Source of the DNA: CAIMZW01 sp037130455
Lineage (GTDB): Bacteria; Actinomycetota; Actinomycetes; Nanopelagicales; Nanopelagicaceae
NCBI GenBank assembly: GCA_037130455.1
Contig: JBAXSZ010000002.1
Span: 1 to 64,000, forward strand
DNA: 64,000 nt
Direction: 5' to 3'
Part shown: positions 8,648-16,608 of the stretch, piece by piece
Layout of the letters: each line of letters begins with the position of its first letter
Position numbering within the stretch: the stretch's first letter is position 1
Position numbers and translations under genes: made by a program
The notes under the pieces: model-generated
Told to the model about the DNA's origin: nothing
Databases searched by the model: none
What the model saw: the letters and a program-made list of their open reading frames with translations, nothing else

Positions 8648-9850
8648 ATGACATTCGACGTGAGCAAAGTCCGTGCCCATTTTCCAGCTTTAGCCAGCGG
8701 TATAGCCTTCTTTGATGGCCCAGGTGGCAGCCAAGTACCAGATGTTGTTGGCGCGCGAATATCGCAAGTCATAACTTCAGCAATATCCAACCGTGGAATG
8801 GTTACAAGTTCGGAGCAAAACGCACAAGAGATTGTGCTCGAATTTCGTCAAGCAGTAGCTGATTTAGTGGGAGCTAATCCTGGGGGAGTCGTTTACGGCA
8901 GAAGCTGGACCCAATTAACCTACGACTTTTCCCGCTCGCTGGCTAAGACGTGGAGTGAGGGCGATGAAATTATTGTCTCCAGATTGGATCACGATTCTAA
9001 TGTGCGCCCATGGATTCAGGCTGCAGAAAGTGTTGGCGCTGTCGTTAAGTGGGCTGAATTTGATCTCGCTACTGGTGAAATGGAACCCGCTGTTATCGAA
9101 TCCCTACTTACTTCTCGAACTAAATTAGTAGCGCTCACCGGAGCATCCAATGTCTTGGGGACGAGACCAAATTTGAAAGTCATATCAAAAAGTGTTCATA
9201 AAGTCGGCGCACTTTTTTACGTCGATGGAGTTCATCTCACGCCACATGCCCCGATAACCGTTGCCGACATCGGAGCCGATTTCTATGGCTTCTCTGCCTA
9301 TAAAATATTTGGGCCACATTGCGCTGCCTTGGTGGCAGACCCAGCGCTGCTTGCCTCCATCAAGAATGACAAACTACTTCCTTCAACAGATGATGTTCCA
9401 GAACGATTTGAATTCGGAACTCTGCCTTATGAAATCATGGCTGGGGTAACTGCAGCAATCGATTTCATTGCGGGGATGGGTGGCAGTAAATCAACCGATC
9501 GTCGTGAACGAATTCTTACTTCCATGACCGAATGCGAAGAACATGAAACCGAATTGATCACCTATATGGAGTCAGGAATTTTAACTTTGCCAAAAATTCG
9601 TCTATATAGCCGAGCAGAAAATCGGACTCCAACACTGTTCTTCGATTTCGAAGGAATTGATTCCGCTGATGTCTATCGATATCTAGCAACGAAGAAGATC
9701 AACGCCCCAGCAAGCAATTTTTATGCAATCGAATCCTGTTTGGCCCTTGGTCTGGGTTACGGTGGTGCGGTTCGTACTGGTTTGGCTCCGTACTCAACTC
9801 GAGAAGATGTTGATCGTCTGCTCAACGCTCTGGCGGAAATGCCACGATAG
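8648..9850 (+). CDS. Cysteine desulfurase-like PLP-dependent aminotransferase class V protein
   Basis: Protein of 400 aa resembling the TIGR01976 branch of class V aminotransferases (cysteine desulfurase-like). The N-terminus has FFDGPGGSQVPD, typical of this branch. A YVDGVHLTPHAPI stretch holds the cofactor Asp/His, and GFSAYKIFGPH holds the PLP-binding Lys. The branch's reaction is not established; SufS-like sulfur transfer is not assured because no SUF genes are adjacent. It converges with the decarboxylase at 9866-11299. Confidence 0.8.
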   Translation: MTFDVSKVRAHFPALASGIAFFDGPGGSQVPDVVGARISQVITSAISNRGMVTSSEQNAQEIVLEFRQAVADLVGANPGGVVYGRSWTQLTYDFSRSLAKTWSEGDEIIVSRLDHDSNVRPWIQAAESVGAVVKWAEFDLATGEMEPAVIESLLTSRTKLVALTGASNVLGTRPNLKVISKSVHKVGALFYVDGVHLTPHAPITVADIGADFYGFSAYKIFGPHCAALVADPALLASIKNDKLLPSTDDVPERFEFGTLPYEIMAGVTAAIDFIAGMGGSKSTDRRERILTSMTECEEHETELITYMESGILTLPKIRLYSRAENRTPTLFFDFEGIDSADVYRYLATKKINAPASNFYAIESCLALGLGYGGAVRTGLAPYSTREDVDRLLNALAEMPR

Positions 9851-9865
9851 TTTTTAACTTCGAAA

Positions 9866-11299
9866 CTATGATTTCGTAACTCGATAGCTTTCCAGCGTGG
9901 GATCGGACGCGTAAGCGATTCGAACCCCAGCGCTCTTCGCTGCGCTTAAACCGTCCACTATGTCAGCGGTAATGGTTTCACCGGGAGCCAGCACGGCAAC
10001 TCCGGGCGGGTACGGGGCGACCAAGTCGGCAGATACTCGGCCAATTGCTTCCTCCTTAGTGACAAATTCAGTCGCAGAAAAATAAGCTTGCCGCATAGAC
10101 ATGGCGACGATGGGCTTGACCGACCAACTCAGCGCCGTTGCGCTGTGGCGCGCAACTTCCTGCAATGAAGTCAGAATCGGAAGTAATGCGTCGGCTAGGA
10201 TGTGGAATGTATCGACATCGTCAGCCAGAGTTGCCAAAAAGACCACCGTATCTCGATCTGCCATTTCGACCCGAACTTTTTTTTCAAGAAGTGCCTTTTC
10301 TATATCTACCCCCGATGCGCCCAATTGATTGGCGCGTAAAACGATTTTGCACGGATCAAACCTTCCTTCTGGAAAATCTGATGGTGTGAGAAATATCGGA
10401 AGATCGAAATGTTTTTGAATGTCACTTTTAAATTGCGCAACCAACTCCAGGAGTCGACCCAATAATTCAGGGCCTCGACTTTGAAGTAGCGCCCGCACTC
10501 CATCGATGGATGCCAACGGGGCACCTGCTGGAGAAGTCGTATGAGTAGTTTCAAAACTTTGTTCGAGTCGGTCTCCATCTAAAAATTTTGTATTTGCCAA
10601 AAGTAAGGCAGATGCACTGTATCCAGGAAGTGCTTTGTGGACACTGGTGATGAGAGCATCCGCTCCGATCGAGATAACATGCGGTGGTAATTCAGGATGA
10701 AATCCAAAATGCCCACCCCAAGCCGCATCAACAATCACAGGAATTTTATGGTCATGCGCCATGGATATCAGCGCTGGTAAATCTGACAAAGTGCCCAAGT
10801 AGCCAGGTTCTGTAAGTAAAAGAGCGATGGGTTTTTCCGGTAGTACTCGTTCGAGTTCGGTCACAGGAATTCCTATTGGCACTCCTGTGGCAACGTCTAT
10901 CTCAGGAGAGAGCCAGAGTGGTTCAAGCCCGGCTAAAACTAGAGCTGACAAAATGGATCTATGCGCTGTTCTAGAAAGTGCGACTTTGTCACCGGGTTTT
11001 CCCAGTGCCAGCACGATGGCTTGGTTGGCATGAGTGGATCCACCGGTAGAAAATCTGGCCCAATCTGCGCCCCAAAGGCTTGCTGCCAATTTTTCCGAAT
11101 GAGCCAACGTTTGATTGCTCAATTTAATTTCATCTAACCCGCCATATAACGGAACATCTGCATCGACGACCGCACCAAGGTCTGGATCTATTCGGCTGGT
11201 GCGCTGTTTATGTCCTGGGATTGTGAATGCAGTTCGACCTTCCTCTTGATAAGCAAGAAAAGCATTAAGCAATGGCGCTTGGTCACGTAATTCACCCAT
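9866..11299 (-). CDS. Orn/Lys/Arg decarboxylase family protein
   Basis: PLP enzyme of 477 aa of the fold type I Orn/Lys/Arg decarboxylase family. The N-terminus has AFTIPGHKQ, the cofactor pocket has VDAAWGGHFGFHP, and the Schiff-base Lys is in SVHKALPGYSASALL. The C-terminal domain ends with the usual PYPPGVAVLAPGE stretch. Length agrees with the short bacterial form without the N-terminal wing domain. Members decarboxylate lysine, arginine or ornithine to polyamine precursors; substrate cannot be fixed from sequence. Confidence 0.85.
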   Translation of the reverse strand: MGELRDQAPLLNAFLAYQEEGRTAFTIPGHKQRTSRIDPDLGAVVDADVPLYGGLDEIKLSNQTLAHSEKLAASLWGADWARFSTGGSTHANQAIVLALGKPGDKVALSRTAHRSILSALVLAGLEPLWLSPEIDVATGVPIGIPVTELERVLPEKPIALLLTEPGYLGTLSDLPALISMAHDHKIPVIVDAAWGGHFGFHPELPPHVISIGADALITSVHKALPGYSASALLLANTKFLDGDRLEQSFETTHTTSPAGAPLASIDGVRALLQSRGPELLGRLLELVAQFKSDIQKHFDLPIFLTPSDFPEGRFDPCKIVLRANQLGASGVDIEKALLEKKVRVEMADRDTVVFLATLADDVDTFHILADALLPILTSLQEVARHSATALSWSVKPIVAMSMRQAYFSATEFVTKEEAIGRVSADLVAPYPPGVAVLAPGETITADIVDGLSAAKSAGVRIAYASDPTLESYRVTKS

Positions 11300-11416
11300 G
11301 GCTAATTCTTACGCATTTCTAGAGCCCAGGTAACCGTGCCTGCTCTGGAATTGCTGGTTGAAAGACCTAAACTATCGACCGTGATAAAGGTAGCGGCCAA
11401 TAGCAATCTCCCCACC

Positions 11417-12181
11417 ATGTTTTATGCAGTTTTCACACTTCTCTTCGGACTGGTCTGCGGTTCATTTAATAGCGTCCTGGTATTTCGGGTGCCACTGGGA
11501 GAGAAGATATCGGGCAGATCTCAATGCACTTCGTGTGGCACCCAGATTGCCAATCGCGACAACGTTCCCATCTTTGGCTATCTCTTGTTACGTGGGAAAT
11601 GCCGGAACTGCCAGGTAAGAATTTCACCTCGTTACTTGTATCTAGAAATCGCGACAGCAGTAGGAGCTTTTGTTCCCTTTTTGGCCTTCGATAGGTGGTT
11701 AGAAATATTGGCTTGGGAACTTTTTATTGTTCTGGGAATTGCGCTTGCCGCAATAGATTTCGAACATCATCGATTACCCGACCCATTGACTGGTTCGCTC
11801 TATCTTGGCGGCTTAGCGCTGATTTCGCTGGATGCGCTCACGCATCATCGTTCGCATCAACTCCATAATGCATTTATCGCCTCAGTTGCTCTTGGCGCTT
11901 TTTATTGGGCCGTGAGTGTCTTGTCTAAAGGTGGCATGGGAATGGGGGATGTAAAACTGGCTACATCAATCGGATTATTCACTGGATATATTTCTGGAAC
12001 CACCGTGTATGTAGGTTCCATGTTGGGATTTGCCATGGGCAGCGTAGTTGGTGGGTATCTCATCCTGATGAAGAAAGCTTCGCGAAAATCTCCACTTCCC
12101 TTCGGGCCATTCATGTTGGCAGGGGCAGTCTTGGCCATTTGGATCACACCGATAGTCACTCATGTGCGGGGACTTGGTTGA
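11417..12181 (+). CDS. Prepilin peptidase (A24 family)
   Basis: Polytopic membrane protease/methylase of about 254 aa that trims type IV pilin or pseudopilin leaders. The N-terminus has GLVCGSFNSVLVFRVP, then a zinc-type pair of CxxC motifs (CTSC, CRNC). The catalytic aspartates are in AAIDFEHHRLPDPLT and GMGMGDVKLA. The frame is open upstream to 11336, but ATG 11417 begins at the conserved first helix; no good ribosome-binding site is seen. No pilin or pilus-assembly gene is nearby, so its substrates are encoded elsewhere. Stop overlaps the next gene's proposed start. Confidence 0.88.
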   Translation: MFYAVFTLLFGLVCGSFNSVLVFRVPLGEKISGRSQCTSCGTQIANRDNVPIFGYLLLRGKCRNCQVRISPRYLYLEIATAVGAFVPFLAFDRWLEILAWELFIVLGIALAAIDFEHHRLPDPLTGSLYLGGLALISLDALTHHRSHQLHNAFIASVALGAFYWAVSVLSKGGMGMGDVKLATSIGLFTGYISGTTVYVGSMLGFAMGSVVGGYLILMKKASRKSPLPFGPFMLAGAVLAIWITPIVTHVRGLG

Positions 12182-12657
12182 TCACGGTTCGCCCTTTTCA
12201 TGATTTCGAATTTGATCGCGCTTGTCAGATTCAAGAATTTACCGAACCCGAACAATGCGAGAAGTATCGAAGTCGTTTCGCTGATTCTGGACAATGGTCC
12301 GATCACTATTTCAACATCGCCATAGATGTAGATGGTGTTGCAGTCGGAGAGCTGCAAGTTCGCCATTGCCGACTTTCCATGCCACCTGGCACTGCAGAGA
12401 TTGGAATCCGAATCCTTCCTGATTTCCAAGGCAGGGGAGTCGGTACCGAAGTTTTACACTTGTGCCGCGCCAAATTTTTTGACCAGGGATTTCACCGACT
12501 CTCTGGAGCCACCGATGTCACCAATCTGGGTATGGCGCGGGCTTTTGAAAAGGCAGGATGGACATTCGAAGGCGTTTCTCGGGCCTTGATGCCAGGCACA
12601 GATGGAGTACCCCACGATTATCGGGTTTATGCCACCACCATTTGGGATGAAATGTAG
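12178..12657 (+). CDS. GNAT family N-acetyltransferase
   Basis: Acetyltransferase of about 159 aa. The acetyl-CoA-binding motif A is ILPDFQGRGVGTEVL, preceded by the strand PGTAEIGIRI and followed by ATDVTNLGMARAFEKAGW, the usual motif B region; this resembles the RimJ/RimL-like subgroup. A TTG at 12178 overlaps the preceding stop and has GGGGA five bases upstream. An in-frame ATG at 12139 would add 13 unconserved-looking residues. Substrate unknown. Confidence 0.75.
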   Translation: MITVRPFHDFEFDRACQIQEFTEPEQCEKYRSRFADSGQWSDHYFNIAIDVDGVAVGELQVRHCRLSMPPGTAEIGIRILPDFQGRGVGTEVLHLCRAKFFDQGFHRLSGATDVTNLGMARAFEKAGWTFEGVSRALMPGTDGVPHDYRVYATTIWDEM

Positions 12658-12675
12658 TTGAACTTTCAACTACAT
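12652..12675. promoter_or_regulatory. Palindromic MarR-type operator before extradiol dioxygenase
   Basis: Perfect inverted repeat with 11-bp arms, ATGTAGTTGAA (12652-12662) and TTCAACTACAT (12665-12675), separated by CT. It contains a -35-like TTGAAC at 12658-12663. Symmetry and core GTTGAA-N2-TTCAAC suit a MarR dimer (inference). Confidence 0.65.
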
Positions 12676-12679
12676 TAGG

Positions 12680-12693
12680 TATAAAGTAGCGCC
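12680..12693 (+). promoter_or_regulatory. -10 box of extradiol dioxygenase gene, leaderless type
   Basis: TATAAAGT spans 12680-12687. Read as TAAAGT (12682-12687) it leaves 6 nt to the ATG at 12694. TTGAAC at 12658 is a plausible -35 element at 18 bp. No ribosome-binding site is present. Confidence 0.6.
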
Positions 12694-13467
12694 ATGACCG
12701 CAAAAATGCCTGCTCTTTATATCGGCCACGGTGCCCCACCACTCTTGGAAGATCCCATTTGGAGCGGAGAACTGGCCAAGTGGTCGGCTGATTTACCCCG
12801 TCCTACAGCCATTCTGGTCATTAGCGCTCACTGGGAATCTGCACCGCTCACGCTTGGCGCGACAGACCCTGGCGTGGGTTTAATTTATGACTTTGGCGGT
12901 TTCGCTCCAAAGTATTACAACCTTCAGTATCGAAGTCCCGGCGCCCCCGATTTAGCAGCGAGAATAAAGGGACTTATGGGCGAGCCCGTTACCGAACAAC
13001 CCAATCGTGGGTTGGATCATGGCGCCTACATTCCATTGATGAAGATGTATCCGGAAGCGGATATTCCTGTATTGCAAATGTCCATCCCCACACACAATCC
13101 AGAAAAGTTATTTGAGATCGGTCGCACACTTGCTCCACTTAGGGATGAAGGAGTTCTTATCATCGGAAGTGGCTTCCTAACGCACGGCTTGCAATTCTTG
13201 CGCGAGTTTCGAATCGAAGCAACGCCACCTGGGTGGAGTGTGGAATTCGATCTGTGGGCGAAAGAAGTTCTAGAACGTGGCGCAGTAGATGAGTTGATGG
13301 ATTACAAGCGACTTGCACCTGGAATGCCGTATGCGCATCCCACTGTGGAACATTTCGCTCCAATATTTATCACTTTAGGAGCAGCTACTCAAGCAGATGT
13401 TGCTCCTGAAATGGCCATCGAAGGTTATTGGATGGGGCTAGCTAAGCGATCTTTTCAAGTTGCCTGA
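12694..13467 (+). CDS. ygiD: LigB/DODA-type extradiol ring-cleavage dioxygenase
   Basis: Class III extradiol dioxygenase of 257 aa related to E. coli YgiD (4,5-DOPA dioxygenase). Histidines likely to bind the metal or act in catalysis are in YIGHGAPPLL, ISAHWES, LDHGAYIPL and GSGFLTHGL. The family opens aromatic diols; the physiological substrate here is unknown. The promoter carries a perfect MarR-type palindrome, so induction by a phenolic or quinone-like ligand is plausible (inference). The 3' end overlaps tgt on the other strand by 30 bp. Confidence 0.85.
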   Translation: MTAKMPALYIGHGAPPLLEDPIWSGELAKWSADLPRPTAILVISAHWESAPLTLGATDPGVGLIYDFGGFAPKYYNLQYRSPGAPDLAARIKGLMGEPVTEQPNRGLDHGAYIPLMKMYPEADIPVLQMSIPTHNPEKLFEIGRTLAPLRDEGVLIIGSGFLTHGLQFLREFRIEATPPGWSVEFDLWAKEVLERGAVDELMDYKRLAPGMPYAHPTVEHFAPIFITLGAATQADVAPEMAIEGYWMGLAKRSFQVA

Positions 13468-14703
13468 GTAAAACCGACCTAGAAAATCTTTTTTAAATTC
13501 AGAGAAGTTTCCTTCGATGATCTGCGCGCGCATCTGATCCACTAAGCGAACAATAAATCGTTCATTATGAATAGTGGCCAAAGTCGCCGCAAGAATTTCC
13601 TTGCCACGGAATAGATGATTGATATAGGCCCGGGTGTAATGCAAGCAGGTGTAACAATCACAATTTTCTTCAATCGGTTCAAATTGTCGTCGGTAAGGCG
13701 CATTAGAAATATTCACTCTTCCATCGAGAGTGAATACGGCGCTTGTTCGAGCTTGTCGAGACGGCGCCACGCAATCAAAAGTGTCTGCGCCATTTTCTAC
13801 TCCAACGAATAGATCGTCGGGTTCGCCAATACCCAATAGGTGACGCGGTTTATCTGTAGGTAATTCTTCGGTCATCCAACCCAAGATTGTTCCAAGATTT
13901 TCTTTGTCTAGCGCTCCGCCTAAACCGAAGCCATCGAACTCAACTTGAGCACCTTCTACATCAACTTTCATCTCTGATAAATCGCGGGCAGCTTTTCTCC
14001 GTAGGTCCTCGTATTGAGCTCCTTGAAGCACCCCGAAAAGTGCCTGATAAGGTCGATGCGAGCGTTCATTCGTTTGGCGATGATGTTCTGCCAGACAACG
14101 TTGAGCCCATAAGCGAGTTCGTTCTAGCGATTTCTCTTGATATTTCCTAGTGTTGTGCAAAGTGGTGCATTCATCGAATGCGAACATGATGTCCGCACCT
14201 AATTGATGCTGAACTTTCATAGAAATTTCTGGCGAAAATCGATGCATCGACCCATCTAAATGAGATTTAAAAGTCACACCATCATCATCGACATGGGCAA
14301 GTCGCTCTTTCTTTTCAGCAATAACTTCATCAGAGCGAAAAGTATCTTCGCTCATAGCGATTACTTTTTTGAAACCTACGCCGAGAGATAAAACTTGAAA
14401 ACCACCACTGTCGGTAAATGTTGGCCCAGGCCAATTCATGAACTTACTTAATCCACCTGCGTCATCGACGATGTCGGATCCGGGTTGCAAATAGAGATGG
14501 TAAGCATTTGCCAATAACGCTTGTGCTCCCAGCTCCTTCATGGATTCTGGTAGCACCGATTTAACTGTGGCTTTAGTTCCTACCGGAATGAATGCAGGCG
14601 TCTGAATCTGTCCGTGCGGAGTATGAATCGTTCCAGTTCGACCCAAACCAGCTCGCCCATCAGAGCGCTCAGGTAGGGAGGTGCCTACTGAAAAAGAAAA
14701 AAT
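13438..14703 (-). CDS. tgt: tRNA-guanine transglycosylase
   Basis: Queuine/preQ1 tRNA-ribosyltransferase, exchanging G34 in GUN-anticodon tRNAs. Catalytic Asp is in FTDSGGFQVLSL, the second Asp in SNAPYRRQF-preceding FDCVAPSRQARTSAVFT, and the zinc site is CDCYTCLHYTRAYINHLF. The only standard start (TTG 14646) begins at GRTGTIHTPHG and omits residues that match the normal Tgt N-terminus: IFSFSVGTSLPERSDGRAG is encoded in frame upstream. No ATG, GTG or TTG occurs there, so an ATT codon at 14703-14701 is proposed, two bases after the lipoprotein stop, suggesting translational coupling. Total 421 aa. Either an ATT start or a loss of the original start would explain this. Confidence 0.85.
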   Translation of the reverse strand: MFSFSVGTSLPERSDGRAGLGRTGTIHTPHGQIQTPAFIPVGTKATVKSVLPESMKELGAQALLANAYHLYLQPGSDIVDDAGGLSKFMNWPGPTFTDSGGFQVLSLGVGFKKVIAMSEDTFRSDEVIAEKKERLAHVDDDGVTFKSHLDGSMHRFSPEISMKVQHQLGADIMFAFDECTTLHNTRKYQEKSLERTRLWAQRCLAEHHRQTNERSHRPYQALFGVLQGAQYEDLRRKAARDLSEMKVDVEGAQVEFDGFGLGGALDKENLGTILGWMTEELPTDKPRHLLGIGEPDDLFVGVENGADTFDCVAPSRQARTSAVFTLDGRVNISNAPYRRQFEPIEENCDCYTCLHYTRAYINHLFRGKEILAATLATIHNERFIVRLVDQMRAQIIEGNFSEFKKDFLGRFYSGNLKRSLS

Positions 14704-14705
14704 CG

Positions 14706-15233
14706 TTAGACGAGTTTTCCGGTTACGGCTATGACGTTCACGCCACCCACTTGAACCGCAATATCAACTTGGTCACCGGCGGCGCCAGGACAAGAGAGCG
14801 CCCACTTAAAGGTCGAGGTTGCGCCAACTGCGATCGGATCAAAGGGTGCACCAGCCAAATTGCTGTCGCCATCCAAAATATCGGAACATTCACCAGTTGG
14901 CGTAGAGCTGGCCACTATCAAACCGGAAAGATCCAAGGCCGCCTTTGAGCCGTTCTTCACGGTGATCGAAAAAGTTTCAAATTTTTGGTTAGCCGAATCG
15001 GTTTCACCTAGCGAGGACTTTGGGGTAAATGAGTTCAGTGGAGACAGCGTGTATGCCGATCCATCAGCGGCCACAAGTGGGGTACCAAAAGTTCCAACAT
15101 CTGCAGCTTTCGTACTATCGGTAACGACAGATTTGTCGCCTGAGGTAGATGAAGATGACCCAGAAGAGCCACAACCGCTCAGAGTCAGGGCTAAAGTCGC
15201 CGCGGCCGCAATTGCAAGAATCTCTTTTTTCAT
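14706..15233 (-). CDS. Small secreted lipoprotein (DUF4352-like)
   Basis: Lipoprotein of 175 aa with a clear type II signal peptide: basic start, hydrophobic core and lipobox LSGC followed by a Gly/Ser-rich linker. The mature part has features like DUF4352/telomeric-repeat-fold immunoglobulin-like lipoproteins: FETFSITVKNGSKAALDLSG. Two cysteines (ECSDI, LSCPG) could form a disulfide. GAGAGG serves as ribosome-binding site. It lies directly upstream of tgt on the same strand. Function unknown. Confidence 0.75.
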   Translation of the reverse strand: MKKEILAIAAAATLALTLSGCGSSGSSSSTSGDKSVVTDSTKAADVGTFGTPLVAADGSAYTLSPLNSFTPKSSLGETDSANQKFETFSITVKNGSKAALDLSGLIVASSTPTGECSDILDGDSNLAGAPFDPIAVGATSTFKWALSCPGAAGDQVDIAVQVGGVNVIAVTGKLV

Positions 15234-15347
15234 CGTGTGCCTCTCAAGTACATCTCGGTAATCAACCTGCTGATTTTAGCGGGTAACCCATGTGATATTA
15301 GATTTCCAAGTCTCCCATAGGAGGGTGGCAAATGCCCAAGCGCAGGT

Positions 15348-15359
15348 TATGATTCCCCG
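15348..15359 (+). promoter_or_regulatory. Leaderless-type -10 box (TATGAT)
   Basis: TATGAT at 15348-15353 sits exactly 6 nt before the GTG at 15360. This explains how a gene without its own ribosome-binding site starts at GTG. Confidence 0.6.
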
Positions 15360-16346
15360 GTGGCAGTCAAAATTCGTAAGAGCCGTGAGCTCTCATCTTC
15401 CCGAGCAAGCACCGGTCCAATTGTCGGCAGAAGTCCGAAACAAATAGCCTGGACTCGCTTTAAGCGAAACAAGGTAGGCGTAGTTTCAGCAGTAATTAGC
15501 GTTGGCGTGATTGCTTTATCGCTTTTGGCCCCCATAGTGACTCGTATTCTCGGCGTGGATCCCAATACCCTCCACCTAGATGTGTTGGATGTCACTGGCG
15601 TACCCACTTTGCCGCACGCGGGAATAAGCATGGCCCACCCACTTGGCCTCATTCCAGGTACAGGTCGAGATCTGTTAGCCCAACTTCTTTACGGTTCCAG
15701 AATCTCGTTCATGGTGGCAATTTTGACCACTTCGCTCACCCTTTTTATCGGATTGGTATTAGGAATTGTTGGCGGTTACTTCCGCGGACGTGTCGATGCC
15801 ATTCTGGGGCGAATAACCGACTTTTTACTCTCGTTCCCAGCCTTCTTCATGATCGTTGCGCTCAGTACCCCTATGGTGGATCGAATTCAGCAAGCCGGAA
15901 TCGCCAAAGGCAATGGCGCTCGCATTGTTTTCTTGGTCTTTTTCCTTTCCTTCTTTGGCTGGCCTTACTTTTCACGCCTGATCCGTTCTCAGGCGATGAG
16001 CCTTCGAGAGCGGGATTTCGTGACAGCTGCGCAAGCCATGGGTGCTAGCAATCGACGCATTATTTTTCGTGAGCTGCTTCCCAATCTGTGGGCTCCCGTG
16101 ATTGTCTTCGTTTCGCTCTCACTTCCGGGGTATTTGGCCGCCGAATCGGTGTATTCCTTTCTTGGCTTGGGTATTCAGCCGCCCGCCTCTACGTGGGGTA
16201 TTTTGCTCTCCAATGCGACTCGCTTCGTCACCACTATGCCGCAATTTTTTATCATCGTGGCTGGTTCGCTAGTACTGGTCGTGCTTGCCTTTAACCTCAC
16301 TGGTGATGCGCTTCGCGATGCTTTGGACCCTCGCAACGATAGATAG
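15360..16346 (+). CDS. ABC transporter permease, DppC/OppC type
   Basis: Membrane subunit of the second peptide-type importer, 328 aa. It has the N-terminal helix VGVVSAVISVGVIALSLLAPIV, HPLGLIPGTGRDLLAQLLYG, the coupling loop DFVTAAQAMGASNRRIIFREL, and C-terminal ESVYSFLGLGIQPPASTWG. Unusually it comes first, ahead of the binding protein, separated from it by a 262-bp leader. It starts at GTG with a leaderless-type -10 box. Partner permease is at 18503-19495. Confidence 0.9.
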   Translation: MAVKIRKSRELSSSRASTGPIVGRSPKQIAWTRFKRNKVGVVSAVISVGVIALSLLAPIVTRILGVDPNTLHLDVLDVTGVPTLPHAGISMAHPLGLIPGTGRDLLAQLLYGSRISFMVAILTTSLTLFIGLVLGIVGGYFRGRVDAILGRITDFLLSFPAFFMIVALSTPMVDRIQQAGIAKGNGARIVFLVFFLSFFGWPYFSRLIRSQAMSLRERDFVTAAQAMGASNRRIIFRELLPNLWAPVIVFVSLSLPGYLAAESVYSFLGLGIQPPASTWGILLSNATRFVTTMPQFFIIVAGSLVLVVLAFNLTGDALRDALDPRNDR

Positions 16347-16608
16347 CGTTGAATTTAACCTCGGTACCGACCGTTAATAATTAATAAATCTTTGTTTCAC
16401 AGGTATTTCCAGGTCATTTGTCAAATGCGCGATTCAGGCGTCTTTGGCTGGCTTTAGGGAAATTCTCACCTCAGCGCAACCAACTCGTTATCAAAATCGC
16501 TTGCGTTATGGGTGTCAAACCCTTCTGTTAGGTGGTTTACTAAGCGTACTCGGGCTAGCCCTCACTGGCTCTCGCCCCTTTGCAGTTGTGACTGAAAGGA
16601 GTCAATCT
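16347..16608 (+). promoter_or_regulatory. 262-bp leader before second SBP gene
   Basis: No gene is supported here, although the SBP frame stays open back to 16444. It holds a 10-bp palindrome TCGGTACCGA (16361-16370), an AT-rich stretch (TTAATAATTAATAAATC) that could hold promoter elements, and a hairpin-forming GGGCTAGCC...GGCT...GCCC sequence near 16550-16580. An AAAGGAG ribosome-binding site precedes ATG 16609. The SBP probably has its own promoter here (inference). Confidence 0.4.

Noticed and set aside
15319..15352. Strong SD (AGGAGGG) followed by a six-residue ORF MPKRRL just before the DppC gene, suggesting a leader peptide
   Set aside because: The TATGAT -10 box at 15348 would start transcription after this ORF, so it would not be on the main mRNA. 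Six residues are too few to support a regulatory role.
16444..16608. 55-residue N-terminal extension of the second SBP with its own hydrophobic segment
   Set aside because: ATG 16609 has an AAAGGAG site and begins a complete signal peptide; two signal-like segments in tandem are implausible.
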